Numbered from the stretch's first letter, positions 1-11,885 are shown. The stretch: 64,000 nucleotides of DNA from Kwoniella bestiolae CBS 10118 (GCF_000512585.2 NC_089243.1:2046001-2110000), one strand, 5' to 3'. The notes: a model not told the origin generated them from the letters alone. A program made the numbers and translations.

Positions 1-1
1 T

Positions 2-190
2 TTATAGTGTGAAGCAAATGAGAGAGGAGGTGAGAGCAGCGGAACGATGGAAGGAGCGACGATCAGCACAGATGAATAGAAAGGTCAGGATCTGTGGAAG
101 GTCGATGGGTATCGTGTCGCGGAATAGTGTTGGGCGATGATCTTCTTTTTTGGTTTTGATCTGCGGCCTACCTCGCTGTACCAACGACAT
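2..190 (-). CDS. possible 5' exon of an F-box-like gene running off the left edge
   Basis: An open frame on the minus strand starts with Met at 190 and stays open to a TAA at positions 2-4. The later part (residues about 30-60) has the spacing of an F-box: a Leu-Pro start (DLPQILTFLF), then hydrophobic residues and a Ser/Leu-rich end (ALTSSLICF). The stop could lie inside an intron, with the gene continuing beyond the window. The next gene on the right, on the opposite strand, also starts with an F-box-like segment, so the two may be a divergent pair. Evidence is weak: no splice junction or downstream exon can be seen. Confidence 0.25.
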   Translation of the reverse strand: MSLVQRGRPQIKTKKEDHRPTLFRDTIPIDLPQILTFLFICADRRSFHRSAALTSSLICFTL

Positions 191-521
191 AATGGCAGAC
201 ACAATACTAGTCTAATCGTATGAGAAGATGATTATATCACTTGGTCGGCAGAGTTTCACGCTATGCATGTCCATGACTGGCTACTCCTTGAGTACTCCTG
301 CATTGAGATCGCCTCTTCCACTGCCACTGCCACCACTTGTACACGTGAGATAAGGATAAATATAGACGTAAACGTCATTGACCACGGAACAGGCACGATT
401 ACCGCTCTGCTGAAACTACGAGTATATAAACACTTACTTTTGGTTTTCACTCTGATATCTCATTGATGTCTACACCATCATCCTCTCTTCATCAGTTCTA
501 CGCTCATTCTCAACAGACATC

Positions 522-2039
522 ATGTCCAACCCCCACCCAGTCCCAGCTTCCACCCGCCTATCATCCACCTCTGACATCCTCTCCCACATATTCTCCTTCC
601 TCCCTTCCACCTCCCTCCACCCGCTCCTCTACGTCTCCAAGACATTCTTTCACTCAGCCGCACCCCACCTATATCACACACTATCCATCTCCCCATCCTC
701 ATCCTCCAGAAACATATTCGCAGGATCTAAACGATCGGATAATCTCACTCTCGATCAAAAACCTCTCGGGGACTCTACCGACCCATCCAACGAGATACAC
801 AAAAACTCCCTCCTGAAATACATCAAACGTGTCGACGTGTATATACACGGGATCAATGAATGTCCCTTTGTTAAGCAGTTTATCGAACCGCTCCCCAACC
901 TTGAGGTGGTGCATCTAGCCAGGGGGAAGAGACCCTCCGGAGAAGAGGAGGGGAATGTATGTTATGGTGAGAGGTGTCAGTTCGTCAATAAGGTGTGTAT
1001 CAATGCTCGGAGGGTCATAATTAGGGAGCTGGACTTTAGCTGTTTGAGGAGATTTGAGAAGCTTGAGAGGGTTATTCTGAAATTACGGCCATGTGAATTG
1101 CCATATTATAGAGGAGAGGGGATGGCGAGGTTTAGGAGACAATACGATAATCAGGATCAGGATGTCATCAGCAGGGAGAGGGATGAACGGGAGTTGGATG
1201 ATTTCTCGGATATCTGGTTTAGATCGCTGTACCATCTCCCACCTACTGTCAAACGATTAGACCTGGTATGGTGGGATGAGTCCCATAAATACAGGATCGA
1301 CTCCTACGAAACAACCCTCCAGGGGTTCGGACTATGGGGAGGAGGGAACGAAATCGAAAGGAGGATAAGGGTGATGAAGAACTGTACATGCTGTGATCAG
1401 CTTGGGTGTGTGAGGTATTCTCCTCATGTTGGGGTGCAGCTACCTACGCTGTTCAAGGTATTGGGCAAGAAGACGAGGATCGAACATGTGGGGGTATGGA
1501 ATTTCGAGAGGGTTGGTGGAGATGAGAGGAATCAGTGGAGAGATTATCTAGTGGGATACGAGGAGTTGAAGGATCTGCTCAAGAAGGGGTTCAGGGAGGG
1601 TAGACAGGAGAGGGATAATCTGCGTAATGGATATATCACGAGTACGAGTATGCCAAATGGCTCGAACGGTACATCCTCATTGGATCATCAAGGAGGAAGT
1701 GAAGAAGAAGAAGAGGTCATAACGTTCCATTCGGGGTTGGAATATTACTCGACCCATTCTCACGATTACACCGAGATAGACACAGAGGAGATGGATTATT
1801 GGAAAGATCGGTTCGACCCTTCACCTAGACTCAGAGAGCTGCGTAGGAGAGCGTTAGAAGAGATGGAGATGGGGATGGATGATTGGAGTAGGAAAGATAT
1901 TGAACTGTGGAATGAAGATGATTGTTTGAGTTATTTGATTGAGAGACATAATGCACAGAGGGCCGAAGAGGAACATCGCGCTGGTCTTGGGGTTTGGATT
2001 GAGAGGATCGAGGAAGAAGATGAAGAGGAGGAAGAATAG
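522..2039 (+). CDS. F-box-like protein, single exon
   Basis: Intact 505-residue frame without introns. Residues about 12-50 resemble a degenerate F-box (TSDILSHIFSFLPSTSLHPL, then a VSKTFFHSAAPHLYHTL-type end), the Skp1-binding part of SCF ubiquitin ligase adaptors in fungi. The rest has no repeat that I recognise. There is a Cys cluster near residue 290 (NCTCCDQLGC) and the C-terminus is a run of Glu/Asp. The start is the first ATG after a pyrimidine-rich leader. The family assignment rests only on the N-terminal pattern; the target-recognition part is unknown. It could also be a generic lineage-specific protein with a chance F-box-like start. Confidence 0.6.
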   Translation: MSNPHPVPASTRLSSTSDILSHIFSFLPSTSLHPLLYVSKTFFHSAAPHLYHTLSISPSSSSRNIFAGSKRSDNLTLDQKPLGDSTDPSNEIHKNSLLKYIKRVDVYIHGINECPFVKQFIEPLPNLEVVHLARGKRPSGEEEGNVCYGERCQFVNKVCINARRVIIRELDFSCLRRFEKLERVILKLRPCELPYYRGEGMARFRRQYDNQDQDVISRERDERELDDFSDIWFRSLYHLPPTVKRLDLVWWDESHKYRIDSYETTLQGFGLWGGGNEIERRIRVMKNCTCCDQLGCVRYSPHVGVQLPTLFKVLGKKTRIEHVGVWNFERVGGDERNQWRDYLVGYEELKDLLKKGFREGRQERDNLRNGYITSTSMPNGSNGTSSLDHQGGSEEEEEVITFHSGLEYYSTHSHDYTEIDTEEMDYWKDRFDPSPRLRELRRRALEEMEMGMDDWSRKDIELWNEDDCLSYLIERHNAQRAEEEHRAGLGVWIERIEEEDEEEEE

Positions 2040-2310
2040 GAGGTCGAGGTGGAACATCGACTTTGGCATGATGATAGGCGTGAAATGGTAGAAGGTTGAT
2101 ACTGTCTGCTGAAGGAAGCGGGGTGTTGGGAATAAATTCTCCAGTAGGGTCGTGTTTTATGAAGATAGGATATGTTTGTTGTAAAGGACAATTCACGGTT
2201 TAATGAGATTGATGATCATGATTATACGATATGCATACGATTATGAACATGAATGATGCTCAACAGTATCCGCACACCCCTCGATGACCAAAATTATCAT
2301 ACACCCAAAC

Positions 2311-4056
2311 TCAATTCTCATCAACGTCCATCTGATCTTTCGGGATATCCTCATCGCTCGAACTACTAGCTGAAAAAACTTCTTTACCCAACCTAGAAGA
2401 TCTCGGTGTGGCTTTCTCGCCGTTGTTCAACCTATTCCTCCTACTGGGTGATGAGCGGTGTTGCTGTTGAGGAACGGAGGCGATGGGTTTGGAAGGTGTT
2501 ATATTCGTTATTGTGGCTTCTGTCGCAGTAGCTGAAGAAGGATTACGAGAGATGGGAGGGGGGTTCAGGTGATTGCATCTTGGGCAGATCCATTCTGCAA
2601 TTCCCATCAGCTCCAAGGTCATATATGGAATATACGGCATGGACGGAAGAGGGTGATGGATGATGGATGAAGTGAGAAAAGATACTCACGCATTCTCTCC
2701 CACTCGTATTGACTCCCTACTAACCCATTATGTCTGAAGCATTCTCCACAGACCAAAGCGTATCTACTTTGAGCGGCATGAGCTACGCCCAGAGAATATG
2801 TCAGCAACCATCTTTCAGTCTCATGGGTGAAGCGTACATTCAGATCCGTGTAGGCAGCTGGTGGATAGATCCCAACTTACAAGGATCTTCACCCAATATC
2901 GTATCAGCTATTCTATCGTACCATCGTTTTTCGGGAGTAGGTAAGACAGGCTGAATAGCGTGCATCTGCATGGACAAGGCTGCTGCTTGGTCGGGTGTAA
3001 GACCTTGAGGGATAGGTACGGGGGAGTTGGCTATATTTGTATCATCATGAAATTAGCAACCATCCGAGTTTGTCCAAAAGATCAAGCTCCATTCATTTCA
3101 TGCGCAGAATTGATGGGTAAAGTGAGAACTCACGCCCAGGTCTAGGAGTTCCTCCTACTCCGACAAGATGCCCTGGTGCTCTAGGTGTCCCATTGGCACC
3201 ACTAGTATTACCAACTGGCTTTCCGATACTCCCAGGTTGAGCTGGTCCATGCCCAGCGGGAGAAGGTGAATCGGGCATTCGTCTTTGTGGGGTCTGCGGG
3301 CTTCCTCCTGCACTAGAGGGATCATCGTATCTTTCTATTAGTTTACGCGTCGAGTCGTAGTTGGTAGCTTTTTTGATCTCTTCGAGGTGGGCACGTTGTT
3401 TGGTTAGGAGGGATCGTAGTTGAGTTTCTGTGAGGAATACACATTCAACATCAGTAGTATTCCTGAAACATCCTTTGGTTCAGATTGGAAGGACAATGGG
3501 TTCGTATTGGGGTGATACGACCAGGCGAGGTCGTGAAGAAGGAACCACTCACCTTCATGAACACGTTGTCGAGTGAACCAAATATGTATCAACCTGTTCA
3601 AACCCCATACACTACCGTCCACCATAACTACATTAGCAATCCTTCGGCCCCGAGTATTCTAGCATAGGGAATAAGAGAGGATAGATTACCCACAAGATAG
3701 GCCCCAACGCAATCCCACTGGCACCTATAATCCTCCCCTCCGTATCATGCTGACTCAACCCCAACAAACCCAAAGGCAACCCATGGACCCACCACAACCC
3801 CACCCACACAGCCCATAATGCGATTCCATACAGATTGATCAGGAGGGAGAACCTCCTCTCGCGTAGGCGGATCTCGGAGAGATGGGTCTTAGCCTCATTG
3901 ATGTCTGTTGCGAGACGGGCGAGGAGGGTCTCGTAGTCTGGTGGAGAGGACTAGGGAAGGGGGGCGATGGTGTTAGTTGATATGGACGGGGTAATTGGAA
4001 GAGGATTTGGGGGGAGGGGATGGACATACTTTTCTGAATATTGAGAACAGACCCAT
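2311..4056 (-). CDS. LNP1: lunapark family protein, ER three-way junction factor
   Basis: Multi-exon minus-strand gene. Lunapark proteins stabilise three-way junctions of the tubular ER and face the cytosol on both ends. The first exon encodes MGLFSIFRK and is followed at once by a GTATGT donor. The next exons encode a helical stretch (ETLLARLATDI, LSEIRLRERR) leading into two membrane segments (LLINLYGIALWAVWVGLWW, then a Gly-rich GLLGL and a second hydrophobic stretch near 3690-3790). The C-terminal zinc ribbon is clear: YALVCGECFRHNGL near 2730-2770 and, after a 2641-2693 intron, WICPRCNHLN near 2570-2600, giving two CxxC pairs. The tail is acidic and ends DVDEN. The gene is divergent from MIP1 with about 320 nt between start codons. 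Inner exon boundaries were not all fixed. Confidence 0.88.
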
Positions 4057-4374
4057 GTTGATAATCTGATGCGTTGTCTAATGTTGAAAAGTGAAGAAGA
4101 AGTGAAGAAGAAAGAGGAGAAAGCAAAAGAGATGAGATGAGATTGATCGATGACGTTGAACAAACAAGTTTACCCGGGAAATTTCGACAATTTGATACAT
4201 CTTGATACGATACATCTACCCCTCAATCATCTTCCATCCATCTCATCCGATTTGTATCTATACAGTTTTCATCATATATGGTCTAGATCACCAAGTGTAC
4301 ATATCTCACCCACGTTCCTTTTCTTCCTTGGCTCGTTCAGAATCTCCAAGGAGCTGCTTGAAAGAGGTTGTGAT
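4057..4374. promoter_or_regulatory. short divergent promoter between lunapark and MIP1
   Basis: 318 nt separate the two start codons, which face away from each other. The segment is rich in GAAGAAGA and TCATCC blocks, with no strong TATA box. It presumably holds both promoters and 5' UTRs. Confidence 0.5.
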
Positions 4375-7300
4375 ATGCTCAAAGCCATCGATGTCGCAAG
4401 ATTGACGCGTCCCAGTCAAATACGATGTCGACCAAATTTATTCCCCCTCGTCCGATCGTTTCATCGATCAAGTCGAAACAGCAAACCAGGGCTGGATGAT
4501 CTGGAAGGCTTCGAGTATAGCGGAAAGGGACGACTCGATCATCTTGATTTCTTGCAAGCTCAAGAGCTTGAGAGGGCAAAAAGAAAGGATGCTGCTACAG
4601 GTGAGTATGATTCTGTATAATCCACTATAAGGCCAAACGAAGCTGATTATCTTTCTGGGTCTCTTAGCTAGACCTTTCAGGACATCGAATCTTCCGAGTC
4701 TGATGAACAAGAAGAATTTCGGTCCTCGACCTAAAGACTTGAATACCGATGCTACTTCAGCTGAAGCGTCTTCGTCCAAGATCAGCGGAGTAGGTGTGCC
4801 GGGATCCACTGCACCTAGCAGGAAGGGGAAGGAGAAGGCTATAGAATTGAATGTAGATTTTCAGCTGGATGACTTTCCCTCGTCCTCATCCTCATTCTCA
4901 TCAGATCGAAGTGAGTCTTATAATTACGACCAAAACCTCGAGTAATCACTGATAAATCCCATTTCATTGCACTGCAGAATTACGGCGAAACCCCGTTGGC
5001 GTTCAGATGCTATCCCCTTCTCTCCACTCCCAGCTCTTCCCCGGAGAATCACTGACCAAACCTCCCCAATCCCTTCTAAACACCTCTCTGAGCCATCTCA
5101 GAGCGAACGGACTCTCCCCAGACGGCGCAGCAGTCTTACCTGAAATCAACTTCGACATACCTCCCATACAAGGCAAGAACATCCGAGATCATTTCTACAA
5201 TGTAGGCCAACATACTGCCGAGCCATACTTATCTATGGCCAAAGGATTTATGACTTCAGACTTACCTGAGATGCCGAAGAACTGGGAGATGGATAAAGCA
5301 GGATGGACCAAGTATCATTCCGATGGACGGATGGAGGCTGTGGATGATCTAAGTGAAGAAACGCTCGTCTCGTTTGATGTCGAGACATTATACAAATTAT
5401 CCCCCTTTCCCGTTATGGCTACTGCCGTGACTCCCAATAACTGGTACTCATGGTTATCTCCAACGATATTCGAGGATCCTCCCGAAGTTACACCCAATCC
5501 ACCAGAACCATGGGAAACGAAAGTCCCTTCTCATCATCCTCACGATCTCATACCGTTATTCAAGGGACCTCAACCTAGAGTAGTAATAGGACATAATGTG
5601 GGATATGATCGTGCGAGGGTGAAAGAGGAGTACTCATTAGATCGAACATCCACAAGATGGTTGGATACGCTCTCCTTACACGTTTCAACGAGGGGCATAA
5701 CATCCGTGCAGAGACCAGCATGGATGGCTCACAGGAAGAATAAGAAAGCCAAGTTATTGAGAGATCAAGAATCGAAAGATGCGCTACTAGAAATCGCAGA
5801 GGAGAACGGCGATCCCGAATTCTTGCAGGGTTTACAAGACTGGACTGCTGATTCGTCTAACGAGATGGAATCAAGTCAGAACACATGGCAAGATGTTACC
5901 TCGGTGAACTCTTTAGCGGAGGTAGCGAATCTCCATTGTGGTATACCGGTAGATAAATCGATCAGAAATCGATTCGCAGATGAATCTATCAAGCACTCCT
6001 CTCAACTTCGACCAGAGCTTCAAGAGTTATTGACGTATTGCGGAGGAGATGTGAAGATCACTCATGAGGTATATAAGAAAGTCTTACCGCTCTTCTTGGA
6101 ATCTTGTCCTCACCCTGCAAGCTTTTCGGGTGTACTTTCTATGGGAAATTCATTTTTACCGGTTGATGAACATTGGCAAGAGTACTTGAAGAATGCCGAA
6201 GCGACTTATCAGAAGATGGATGAGGGCGTGAAGAAGGCTTTGAGAGTCTTAGCGGAAAAGTTGAGGAAGGAGGGGAAGAAGGGGGGCGATCCCTGGTCGG
6301 AACAGTTGGATTGGTCACCCAAGACTGCTAGATGGGCTGAAGAGGTTGAAGAAGTGGAACCACAACCTTCGACTTCCGCTTCTAGCGTTCCATCGAGCAC
6401 CCCGGAGATATCAGTCATTGAACCGTCTCCTACTCCTTCAGCTGAAGTGCCTACCACCCCTCGATGGCTTTCGGACTTATCAAAAGATCGATCACAAATC
6501 ATTTCCGCCCATACTCAACGATACTTCCTGCCCCTTTTCCTTCAATTATCATATAAAGGTCATCCCGTAACCTACCTGACAGGCCACTATTGGTGTATCA
6601 TGGTTCCTCAAGCATCTACATCGGAATACATTGACGACCATGGCTTTCCTGTAGCACTGCACCCGAAGAAGGACAAGAAGTTAGAAGAGCTGGAAGAGGA
6701 ATATTCTTTCTTCAAAATTGGAAAACCCGAAGAACCGAGAAAGGTCAAGCTTGTTGGATCTGGGATCAGGGCGATGTTGAAGAAGGGTGAATTGACTAGT
6801 CCATATGCGGATTTACTGCCGAAACTGGCTCAGACGAATCTGGAAGGTGTGAAGGAGGATCTGTGGAGGTGCGTTGAAGATTTCGAAAAGACTGGCAGAG
6901 ATAGTCCTTGGGCTAAGCAGTTGGAATGGAAGTCTGTTCCACAAGGTAAGCACTTTTTCTCATTAAGCGATGGAAATGCTGACGACTCCTTCTTTGCAGA
7001 ATCATCAGTGGACGATACCTCTCGAGATTTATCAGCCACTCCTGCTCCTCAAGCCTCGGCCCCTTCTAAAACGTCCAAGAAAGCAAAATCGTCGAAACCC
7101 AACCTAGGCACATGGCCGAAATGGTACTGGGATTTAACAGGTCCACCTTCGCGTATACCAGTCGGCGAGCTCGATTTGACGTTCAAGAAAACCATTGCAC
7201 CTCTCCTCCTTCGACTTCAGTGGCAAGGTTATCCTCTGATCCACAGTCGAACTCATCGATGGCTCTACCGTGTTCCACGGTCAATCATCGAATCCGGATC

Positions 7301-8927
7301 AGCCGATGCTGTACAAGCGAGAGGTGGTCGAGTCAAATTCGAAGAGACTGGACCCGATGCAGTCTACGCTGAAGATAGGGAACACTACTACTTCCGACTC
7401 CCGCATAAAGATGGCGAAGGGAAGAATGTCGGTAATCCCCTCTCAAAACATTTTGTCAAGTCGATCGAATCAGGCGAACTCGCTTCTGCCGCTGCGGAGT
7501 CGGGGGACGATGTAGCTGCTAAAGCCGCTACGGATGCTACCAATATGAATGCCTTCTGTAGCTACTGGATCAGTTCAAGAGAGAGGATAATGGATCAGAT
7601 GGTCGTTTATCGAGAACCTAATCTAGGAATGATCTTGCCTCAAGTCATCACGATGGGCACCGTCACCCGTCGAGCAGTGGAGGCAACATGGTTAACAGCT
7701 TCCAACGCCAAGAAGAACAGAGTCGGATCAGAACTCAAGGCTATGGTTAGAGCTCCCCCTGGATACGCCATCGTCGGAGCGGATGTGGATTCTGAGGAAT
7801 TGTGGATATCTAGTGTGATGGGAGATTCACAATTCGGGATACACGGGTCAACAGCGATAGGATGGATGACATTAGAGGGGACCAAGTCTGCTGGAACGGA
7901 CTTGCATTCCAAGACTGCCTCTATCCTAGGTATCTCTCGAGATGCGGCGAAGGTATTCAACTATTCTAGAATCTATGGAGCAGGGAAGAAACATGCTGTT
8001 CAGCTATTACTTCAAGGAGATTCCAAGTTGACCAAAGATAGTGCAGGGAAGTTAGCAGATAATCTATATAAAGCCACGAAAGGACACAAAACGACAAGGA
8101 ACAAGAACCTCGCTCCTGCTGCGATACCCTCGATATGGCATGGTGGATCCGAATCGTACTTGTTCAACACGCTCGAAGCTATCGCCCTCTCTGATAGACC
8201 TACGACCCCAGCACTGGGATGCGGAATCACCAAAGCGCTAAGGAAATCTTACCTTGAAGAAGGATCTTCGTATCTCCCTTCAAGGGTAAATTGGGTGGTC
8301 CAATCCTCCGGTGTAGACTACCTCCACCTCTTGATCGTATCGATGGAATACCTTATCGAGAAATACGAGATCCAAGCGAGATATTTGATATCGGTCCATG
8401 ATGAGGTCAGATACCTCGCGAAAGAAGAAGATAAATATAGATTATCGTTGGCACTGCAAATCGCCAATGTATGGACCAGGGCCCTGTTCTGCTATAATTT
8501 AGGACTAGACGATATGCCTCAAGGAATAGCGTTCTTCTCGGCAGTGGACATAGATCATGTGCTCAGGAAAGAGGTGTTCTTGACTTGCGAGACTCCTTCG
8601 CATCCCCATGTTATTCCTCCGGGGGAATCTTTGGATATTACCCAGTTGTTGAAGAAGACAAACAATGGGGATTTAGGAAAGGTCATCAAAGAGAACAAGA
8701 CTTATAGAAGCGATATGGAAGTCAAAGCTCCTGTTGCGCTGTTTCCCGGTATCACATCGGAGACACATCGATTATTCCTGGAAGCTCAGGCCAGGCGGAA
8801 AGGTGATTTAGCGAAAAAGTATCTGGATGGATTGGAGCCGGTGGTGGATTCGGTGGAAGAAGTTAGGAAGAGGGGATTTAGCGAGAGGTCAATGCAGAAG
8901 GTGAGGATCGCTGAAAGGAGGTCATAG
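4375..8927 (+). CDS. MIP1: mitochondrial DNA polymerase gamma, catalytic subunit
   Basis: Family-A polymerase that replicates mtDNA. Proposed exons are 4375-4600, 4668-4910, 4978-6945 and 7000-8927, giving 1454 residues with all frames joining. The N-terminus is basic, Ser/Arg-rich and poor in acidic residues (FHRSSRNSK), as expected for mitochondrial import. The 3'-5' exonuclease motifs are present: Exo I SFDVETL, Exo II IGHNVGYDRA, Exo III YCGGDVKIT. The polymerase motifs are also present: A (IVGADVDSEELW), B (KVFNYSRIYGAGKKHA) and C (SVHDEVRYL, with the catalytic His-Asp-Glu). A Ser/Pro/Thr-rich linker follows near 6350-6460, and a second one flanks the proposed third intron. That intron (6946-6999, 54 nt) is a multiple of three and has no stop. 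The 3' end of the ORF stands 677 nt before the next gene. Confidence 0.95.
6946..6999 (+). other. in-frame, stop-free intron in MIP1
   Basis: The segment starts GTAAGC and ends TTCTTTGCAG after a pyrimidine-rich stretch, typical of introns here. It is 54 nt long and contains no stop, so retention would add 18 residues in the spacer region rather than break the protein. Confidence 0.75.
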
Positions 8928-9604
8928 GTGAAAGGTTCAGGGGCTTCGTTGGAAGCTGTGTCGGAAAGGAAGGAGATGTTCATGATTTCCAATTCCAATG
9001 GGATGATCTGACGTTGTGGTAGACTGCGTGCGTAATACTCTTGAACCCTTGTTGCTGTACGTATAACAAAGGATGTAACCATACGATATACATTTAGCGC
9101 CACCAGCCCCACTTTTTACACTTCTCACTTTACGCTTGATGAAGGGATCTTCATACAGTATGAGAGAGAATTCAGACAAACGACTACACTAAGGGTGACG
9201 GTCTCAAACGATCCAGCCTCCCTGAAAGGGTTGACCACCGAAACGGTTCCGAATTGTCTATTTTGTCGCTCACACCAGGTCATCTGCAGTCCCTTCATCG
9301 CCATTCCCACCCTTCCTTTGGCGGACAAGGCGTCATTCGCGATCGTGTCGGACTTTGCATTCAGTCGCTCAACGGCAAAGGATACATATAAATGATTCGA
9401 CAAGTTTGGGGTATCCGTCTTGGTCCTGCCATTAGTACGAATCCATTCCTCACCTTACTGGCTTCACCCAGCCGCATCAGAAGAACTGATAAAGTGCAGA
9501 TCCATCGAAAACAAAAACAGGACGAATGAACACCCCACATCCTCTGATTCTGTTACACTCTGAATAACATAATTTACTTGTTTGTTCTATCGACACTCGC
9601 AAGC
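8928..9604. other. intergenic, MIP1 3' region and HCRP-1 upstream region
   Basis: 677 nt between two plus-strand genes. Short open frames occur on both strands, but none has domain-like content. No TATA box is obvious just before the next start. Confidence 0.5.
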
Positions 9605-11218
9605 ATGTCATCCCGCATCGGTTCTCCTCAAATAACCAAGCACGGTCTGTTCTCTGATGGAGATAGGAACGTAATCATAGTGAGACAGAACGAAACTGGC
9701 GATACGACGCCCTTCACCCGCCAACGCCTCGGTAATTACTTAAGGTCAGATATCAATCAATATCCTGGTTCCCGGATCATCCATGAAACCATATTCAGAG
9801 GTTCTAACCCGTTTATCGATTCTTCGACGGGATTGGAGGTACGAGATGTTACTAGGGTATACCACATGACTAATCAAGGAGGGTATCACCTCCCTACATG
9901 TCAAGATGCTGATTGTATGGGATTTTCCGATTACCTCACGGCCGAGAGAGAAGGGGAATCAAGGAGTAACGCGTGTGTTACCAGGGATGACGTGGGGTGG
10001 TACGAGCTCCCCGCTAATCCACTTGTAGGTGATCATACCGGTAGACCATTATTCTACCTTATGACCAAAGTGGAAAGACACGAAAGAGGCAAATCCTCAC
10101 GTAGTGGAACGGAGCGAGAAGCCACCGCAAATACGATCGAACATAACCTCATAATGGTCAGACCTGATTTACAGGCCCAGAACGAAGAAGTGCCATATTA
10201 TCGTAAGAAGATTTTGAAACGATATCACCTTCCAACATGCATCGATTCTCTTTGTCCTGGATCTTCTGATCAAACCAATGCGAGTAGTAAGGGTAAAGAC
10301 GGGACCACGAAGTGTAGACCAGATTTGAACTATCCTTTCGATCATGGAATACATACGCCCAGCTTTGTCAATGGTGGGAGAGAGGAGGATAGGAAATATG
10401 AGGAAAGTTGTTTCTCACAATTGATCGAAAACCTTGAAGGAATGACAGTCAAAGACGAGGCAGGTAATATGGTCATACCGGAGTATCCCCTCAGTTCCAC
10501 ATCAAGGCCCCAATCCAGGCTTATCCGACTGGATGACCGTACCCATTCCTCGAGCTTCGGTCAACGAATGGAGCACAAGGGATATTCCATTTCTACTTCT
10601 CGTGATGTGGCTCCACAACGGTATTCGGCTCATTTCGAGGATGAACATACCCCTTCTTCGCCAGAGGCACTCACATCGGCTAGACGCGAGGTCTGTCCAG
10701 AGTACGAAGGTACTAAGATAGCAAGACACGGGACCGTAGCACCCAAGCCGCGAGCCAGAGCCATGTCGCGCCCTGCGCCTCGAAGTCAACTCAGAACGCC
10801 GACCCGTGGGTTGTCACCAGATCAAGACGCCCTATTCTCCACCAGCCCATTACGACCTGGACGGGCCAACGTTGAAGTCTCTGACCAAGATTTCTCATAT
10901 GTCACCTCGGGAGAGCTGCAGAATACCTCTACCCGAAAAGGCAAGGGTGCTCTTCCCGAACCTATGATCCGACGTTCGGGTGAAAGTCTACCCTCTTCGC
11001 CCAGCAGTTTTCAAGAAAGTATGGGTACATCGGTTGCACCGCATGAATCGGAGGTCACACCTAACACTTATTATAGTCCGGAGATGCCATTTGGATGGGA
11101 TAGAAATACGGGAGGTGCGATTCAATTAGGGTCTGATGCGACTGCGCTACCTAAGGTCAAAGGCTTACAGAGTTCGAGCAAAACGAGACGGGGAAATCGG
11201 GGAACAAACTTCTTTTAG
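9605..11218 (+). CDS. HCRP family protein 1, with duplicated H-C-C module
   Basis: Intronless 537-residue protein of a family I do not recognise. The start is ATG 9605 rather than an upstream non-ATG codon. It contains two copies of H-x3-C-x4-C: YHLPTCQDADCMGF (His at residue 95, Cys at 99 and 104) and YHLPTCIDSLCPGS near 10222-10262. Each is followed by a further Cys (NACVTRDD; TKCRPDL). The RP motif IMVRPDL lies between the two modules, at about 10153-10176. The order module, RP, module suggests an internal duplication. The last 230 residues are Ser/Pro/Arg-rich and probably disordered, ending in basic residues (KTRRGNRG). It has no signal peptide or membrane segment. It is the longest family member in the window. 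Confidence 0.75.
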   Translation: MSSRIGSPQITKHGLFSDGDRNVIIVRQNETGDTTPFTRQRLGNYLRSDINQYPGSRIIHETIFRGSNPFIDSSTGLEVRDVTRVYHMTNQGGYHLPTCQDADCMGFSDYLTAEREGESRSNACVTRDDVGWYELPANPLVGDHTGRPLFYLMTKVERHERGKSSRSGTEREATANTIEHNLIMVRPDLQAQNEEVPYYRKKILKRYHLPTCIDSLCPGSSDQTNASSKGKDGTTKCRPDLNYPFDHGIHTPSFVNGGREEDRKYEESCFSQLIENLEGMTVKDEAGNMVIPEYPLSSTSRPQSRLIRLDDRTHSSSFGQRMEHKGYSISTSRDVAPQRYSAHFEDEHTPSSPEALTSARREVCPEYEGTKIARHGTVAPKPRARAMSRPAPRSQLRTPTRGLSPDQDALFSTSPLRPGRANVEVSDQDFSYVTSGELQNTSTRKGKGALPEPMIRRSGESLPSSPSSFQESMGTSVAPHESEVTPNTYYSPEMPFGWDRNTGGAIQLGSDATALPKVKGLQSSSKTRRGNRGTNFF

Positions 11219-11469
11219 CACAATATGGGCACGGAACGAATGATCACAGAACCATTTTCTTCACAAAAGTTTACAAACGAACAATATGGTATTATTCAGA
11301 GTAGTGCTTATAATATGTAAGGATTGAGATATCTGATATCTGCCTGCTGATCGAATTCGCTTATTGCTTACGGGGAACGGCCATGAACGACTGTCCAGCA
11401 GATCTCGAGTCGTGAATGTGGCCGTTTATTCTCAATAGGGGAGACGCCTATCCTTTTATTCCGATCATG

Positions 11470-11493
11470 TCGGGCGGCAATCCCGCCGCCCGA
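11470..11493. repeat. GC-rich perfect inverted repeat
   Basis: Arms tcgggcgg and ccgcccga (8 bp, perfect) are separated by 8 nt, in otherwise AT-balanced DNA. It could form a hairpin in RNA or bind a dimeric factor. It is not followed by a T-run. Confidence 0.5.
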
Positions 11494-11877
11494 GGGTTTA
11501 TTGTGCGCTGAGAGTCTGCCGTAGACATAAGTCATATCGTTTCAAGGAGATAACTTATCTGGAAAGGAACACTGGTTTCTCAGTCCCTCTGATAAGAGTC
11601 TCAATAGATGCCAGATCTAAGAAGATGCTTCTCTGCACAGCAAGATGTCGAAGCTGTAGTCAAGATTCTTCGTTTTGAGAAAGAAGGTAAAGCGAGTTTG
11701 TGCTTCAGGGCGACAAATGCCATGCTACACTACATAGCATTGCACAAAGCGCCTTGAGACTAACATTCTGATATCCTTTCACCTGGGGCGTCCTTTCACT
11801 GCTGCGTGAATCTTGCAGAATTCTAGATCTTGTACGTCACAAGAGGGTTGACGGACGGCGATGAGTGCTTTGGAGGG

Positions 11878-11885
11878 TATATATA
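11878..11885 (+). promoter_or_regulatory. TATA box of HCRP-2
   Basis: TATATATA lies 171 nt before the proposed ATG at 12049, in moderately GC-rich surroundings. Confidence 0.5.

Noticed and set aside
2311..2954. Separate small genes at both strands around 2.3-2.9 kb
   Set aside because: The minus-strand frames are exons of lunapark (two CxxC pairs of one zinc ribbon split by an intron). The plus-strand frame is a shadow with no domain.
9125..9403. Small minus-strand frame upstream of HCRP-1
   Set aside because: No domain, no family motif, and no splice or promoter context; it fits chance in a 680-nt gap.
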